58,045 bases of DNA from DATADF01 sp046263155. Lineage in GTDB: Bacteria; Actinomycetota; CADDZG01; WHSQ01. Positions 55,790 to 58,045 of the stretch are shown here, one piece after another. A program made the translations under genes and the position numbers. The notes under the pieces are model-generated. The model did not search any database. It was not told the DNA's origin and saw only the letters and a list, made by a program, of their open reading frames with translations. How positions within the stretch are numbered: the stretch's first letter is position 1; each line of letters starts with the position of its first letter. Location: the NCBI GenBank assembly GCA_046263155.1, contig JBHELF010000056.1:1-58045 (forward strand), written 5' to 3'.

Positions 55790-56803
55790 TTAGGTAACGG
55801 CGATCGCGGGTTCCTCCTCGGCCTGGCTCGAGACCGCGGCGCCCTGGATGCAGCCGGAGGCTTCGCTCATTACGTCCTCCACAGGGTCGCTGGCCGCGGG
55901 CGCCAGGGCAGTGGAGCGTTGGGCGCGCAGTCCCGCGATCGCGCCCACGTAGACCGCGGACAAAACCAAGGCGCCTCCGACCAGGATCTCGACCGTGATG
56001 GTCTCGCCTGCCAGGAGCGCTCCCAATGTGACCGCGACGACCGGCATCAGCGTCAGCGCATAGACGGATGCGGATGCGGTCCATCGCTTGATCACGAACA
56101 GAAAGAGCCCGAATAGCCCGACCGATCCCACTACCGAGAGCCATCCGAGGGCGGCCCAGGTCCGTCCGGTCTCCGGAACGATCCAGCTCTCATCTGCAAT
56201 CAGAGAACCCATGACCAGCGCGACGGCCCCGGCGGCCATGCCCACCGCGTTGGTGGTCACGGGATCCGTCTTGGGGAAGCTCTTGACGACCACGCTCGAT
56301 TCCGCAACGGAGACGACCCCCGCGATGGCGGCGAGCAAATACATGGTCGGGACCTCACCTCCCACAGACCGAACTGAGATAACTGCTATCCCGGTCACGG
56401 CCAGAAGGCCCCCGACTATCCCGTGGATAGTGAAGTGCTCCTGTCGGTGCAGAACGGCTAAGGCCAGCGTCACGAGCGGGACCGTCGCCATCACTACGGA
56501 AGCGGTCCCGGCGGTAAGCCCGATCAGTGCGAAGTACATGAGCCCGTAGGAGAGTCCAAAGCTCAGCAGCCCGTATACGACCGCGCCGGCGGCGGCTCGC
56601 CCCCGAGGCAGCTGCATCCGTCGCAGCCGTGCGATCGCAAAGAAGATCAGAGCGGCAACGGCGAAGCGGACGGCCGCTCCAAATAGGGGATCGAGCTCCT
56701 CATTGCTGAACTTGACGCCGACGAAGTTTGCTCCGCCTATGACGACGGTGCCCAGGAAGGCGGTGAGAGTGGTGCGATCGAGGGTTCCGGTTGGAGCGTT
56801 CAC
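55790..56803 (-). CDS. EamA (DMT superfamily) transporter
   Basis: 337 residues from GTG 56803, chosen because GGGAGGAAGC directly precedes it; the open frame runs 61 codons further. About ten membrane helices fall in two EamA repeats (about 12-145 and 155-290): GGANFVGVKFSNEELDPLFG and FALIGLTAGTASVVMATVPLVT in the first, YLLAAIAGVVSVAESSVVVKS and TLMPVVAVTLGALLAGETI in the second. Such carriers export amino acids or other metabolites; the substrate cannot be told. An acidic cytosolic tail (about 300-337) follows. Confidence 0.9.
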   Translation of the reverse strand: MNAPTGTLDRTTLTAFLGTVVIGGANFVGVKFSNEELDPLFGAAVRFAVAALIFFAIARLRRMQLPRGRAAAGAVVYGLLSFGLSYGLMYFALIGLTAGTASVVMATVPLVTLALAVLHRQEHFTIHGIVGGLLAVTGIAVISVRSVGGEVPTMYLLAAIAGVVSVAESSVVVKSFPKTDPVTTNAVGMAAGAVALVMGSLIADESWIVPETGRTWAALGWLSVVGSVGLFGLFLFVIKRWTASASVYALTLMPVVAVTLGALLAGETITVEILVGGALVLSAVYVGAIAGLRAQRSTALAPAASDPVEDVMSEASGCIQGAAVSSQAEEEPAIAVT

Positions 56804-56985
56804 GCTTCCTCCCTGGTCTCTGAGGTCGCCACTGGCTGGCCGGTGTTGATACCTGAGGGTCTTGTGCAGATAAACAGCTGTCTTTGTCTGCCATTCCCGG
56901 TCCGCTTGCCGTCCCGACGCTTCATACTGGTTGCCGGGCCGGGCGAGCGCTCTCTCCGGTCGAAAACGCGAAGATGCGGAGGTCA

Positions 56986-57777
56986 ATGGAGTCCTCGACG
57001 CGCCCCTCCGACACTAAGCAGCGCGGTGACGTCCCCGACGAGCTAACTCCCGTCGAGCAATCGGGCCCGCGAGAGCAGCTCCGCCCTCAAGTGGCCTGGA
57101 CCGGGTTGGACCTCGTCTTCATCTCCCTCGGGGGTCTGGTGTTCGCCGTTCTTCTTCTTGCGCTACTGGGCGTGCTCGTCGGGCTCGTCGGCCCTTTGAA
57201 CGTAAATCTTGGGGTGACGATCTTTGTGGTCATCCTGGCCCTGCTGATCTACGGGTGCGTCTGTTTCTGCGCGTGGCTGTTCGTTTTGAAGCGACGCCGA
57301 GTGGGGTTGAAGGACACCGGATTCCAGTCGGTTCCTCTCTCGGTGATGTTCGAGATGATCCCGCTCGGCATCGGCGTACTTGTACTGAACGGTCTGGTCA
57401 TAGCCGCCAGCCGCCTGCTGTTCACAGACGTTCCGACCGCAGCCGAGCAGGTCGTGGCGGGTGAGCTGCCTTCGTCGGGCGAGTTCGCCGCGCTGACCCT
57501 CTTGGTCGTGGGGGTTGCCCCGCTCGTTGAGGAATTCCTCTTTCGGGGCCTACTGATGCGGTATTTCCTCAGCAAGATGCGGGCGAGCTGGGCCATTGTC
57601 GCCACGGCCCTTTTCTTCGCCATGTTTCACGCGGTCGTGGTGCTGATCCCTACCCTTTTCGTCCTGGGCCTTTTCCTCGGTTGGGTGGCCTACAGGCACA
57701 ACAGCATTTATCCGGCGATCGCCTTACACGCAGTCAATAACGCGGTTGCGATGGTCGCCGTCGCAGGAGCTCTCTAA
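56986..57777 (+). CDS. CPBP family intramembrane metalloprotease
   Basis: 263 residues from ATG 56986, which has GGAGG at 56978-56982 upstream; the frame is open to 56884. After a Pro/Glu-rich hydrophilic start come about seven membrane helices. The CPBP (Abi/CAAX protease) motifs are EEFLFRG (EExxxR, in the PLVEEFLFRGLLMRY segment), FAMFHAV, and HAVNNAV (HxxxN) near the C-terminus. These are the active-site residues of type II CAAX-like proteases. Functions range from prenyl-protein processing to bacteriocin immunity; the role here is unknown. Confidence 0.88.
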   Translation: MESSTRPSDTKQRGDVPDELTPVEQSGPREQLRPQVAWTGLDLVFISLGGLVFAVLLLALLGVLVGLVGPLNVNLGVTIFVVILALLIYGCVCFCAWLFVLKRRRVGLKDTGFQSVPLSVMFEMIPLGIGVLVLNGLVIAASRLLFTDVPTAAEQVVAGELPSSGEFAALTLLVVGVAPLVEEFLFRGLLMRYFLSKMRASWAIVATALFFAMFHAVVVLIPTLFVLGLFLGWVAYRHNSIYPAIALHAVNNAVAMVAVAGAL

Positions 57778-58045
57778 AGGGAGGACAGGGGCGCTGTTGG
57801 GCAATCGCCTCAGGACGGGCGCTCCGGAGGAGCTCTCTGCCGGGCCTGTTTGCCGGGGGGCGTACGGGTGGCGTATTCTTCCCGGTCGCGTCTCCCTCTG
57901 GGGGGACGTGCTGCGCGCCTAAAGCGGGCGCGTGGGTAACTAGACCCGAGTTCGGTGAGCTTCGGCAGGCCCGCTTGCCGCGGGGACCGCCGGAGTCGGG
58001 GCTGTATCGCCGAACGCCGTGTCGTCGGGAGGAGATCCGGGCTTT
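57778..58045. other. Gene-free terminal stretch
   Basis: No credible open frame starts in these 268 bases. The sequence is very GC-rich with several short inverted repeats (for example CGGCA...TGCCG near 57963-57980). The final GGGAGGAGATCCGGGC loosely recalls part of an RNA gene but no complete structure can be fitted. Nothing is called. Confidence 0.4.

Noticed and set aside
57990..58045. Start of an RNase P RNA (GGGAGGAGATCCGGGC resembling the P4 region).
   Set aside because: Conserved bases (AAAGTCC or AACGTCC) are replaced by GATCC, and no matching P1-P3 structure is found upstream.

Overview
The window is a high-GC chromosomal segment from a bacterium of the phylum Actinomycetota. I infer this from the gene order (ftsH-folE-folP-folB-folK, panC-panD-coaX-lysS, clpC, radA, carD-ispD-ispF-cysS-rlmB, tRNA-Trp/secE-nusG-rplK-rplA-rplJ-rplL-rpoB-rpoC) and from actinobacterial families: DUF4235, DUF3263, the zincin-type DUF2342 protein, CarD, and glucosyl-3-phosphoglycerate synthase. 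A SigH-like sigma factor, MgtE/PhoU-RCK genes and several gene insertions suggest a deep-branching lineage, but I cannot name a class. GTG and TTG starts are common. No rRNA, phage, IS element or CRISPR array was seen.

Layout. 1-3.6 kb: 3' end of a subtilase-like gene with catalytic residues replaced, a DUF4235 protein, and a minus-strand Mg2+ transport pair (mgtE plus a PhoU/RCK_C protein). 3.6-9.0 kb: a small Cys/His protein, an acidic membrane protein, a zincin, tilS, hpt, ftsH. 9.0-11.4 kb: folate operon folE-P-B-K. 11.5-14.1 kb: secreted M4 metallopeptidase. 14.2-18.5 kb: DUF2520 protein, panC, panD, coaX, lysS (CoA supply and tRNA charging). 18.6-25.5 kb: solitary binding-protein lipoprotein, clpC carrying an in-frame TAG, secreted LVIVD-repeat protein (minus), radA. 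25.6-30.1 kb: carD-ispD-ispF-cysS-rlmB-sigH-like. 30.2-33.3 kb: tRNA-Thr, glutamate dehydrogenase, DUF3263, LytR_C protein, lipoprotein. 33.4-38.7 kb: trehalose genes otsB/otsA, AI-2E family transporter, gpgS, thioredoxin, DUF4395. 38.8-40.2 kb: response regulator, ECF sigma factor and zinc-finger anti-sigma. 40.3-43.4 kb: tRNA-Trp followed by tRNA-like debris, a lipoprotein and a secreted S15-type hydrolase. 43.5-55.8 kb: secE to rpoC, ending in a strong terminator. 55.8-57.8 kb: EamA transporter (minus) and CPBP membrane protease. The last 268 bases hold no gene I can identify.

Most of the window is core housekeeping: protein quality control, folate, CoA, isoprenoid precursors, tRNA charging and the transcription/translation core. 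The variable genes sit at the joints between these blocks and are mainly secreted or membrane proteins. The most unusual points are two very long acidic low-complexity extensions in the same operon (about 240 residues at the N-terminus of NusG and about 210 at the C-terminus of ribosomal protein L10), an AAG-to-TAG nonsense codon in clpC, ispD and ispF with no standard start codon, and a subtilase-like protein lacking its catalytic serine.
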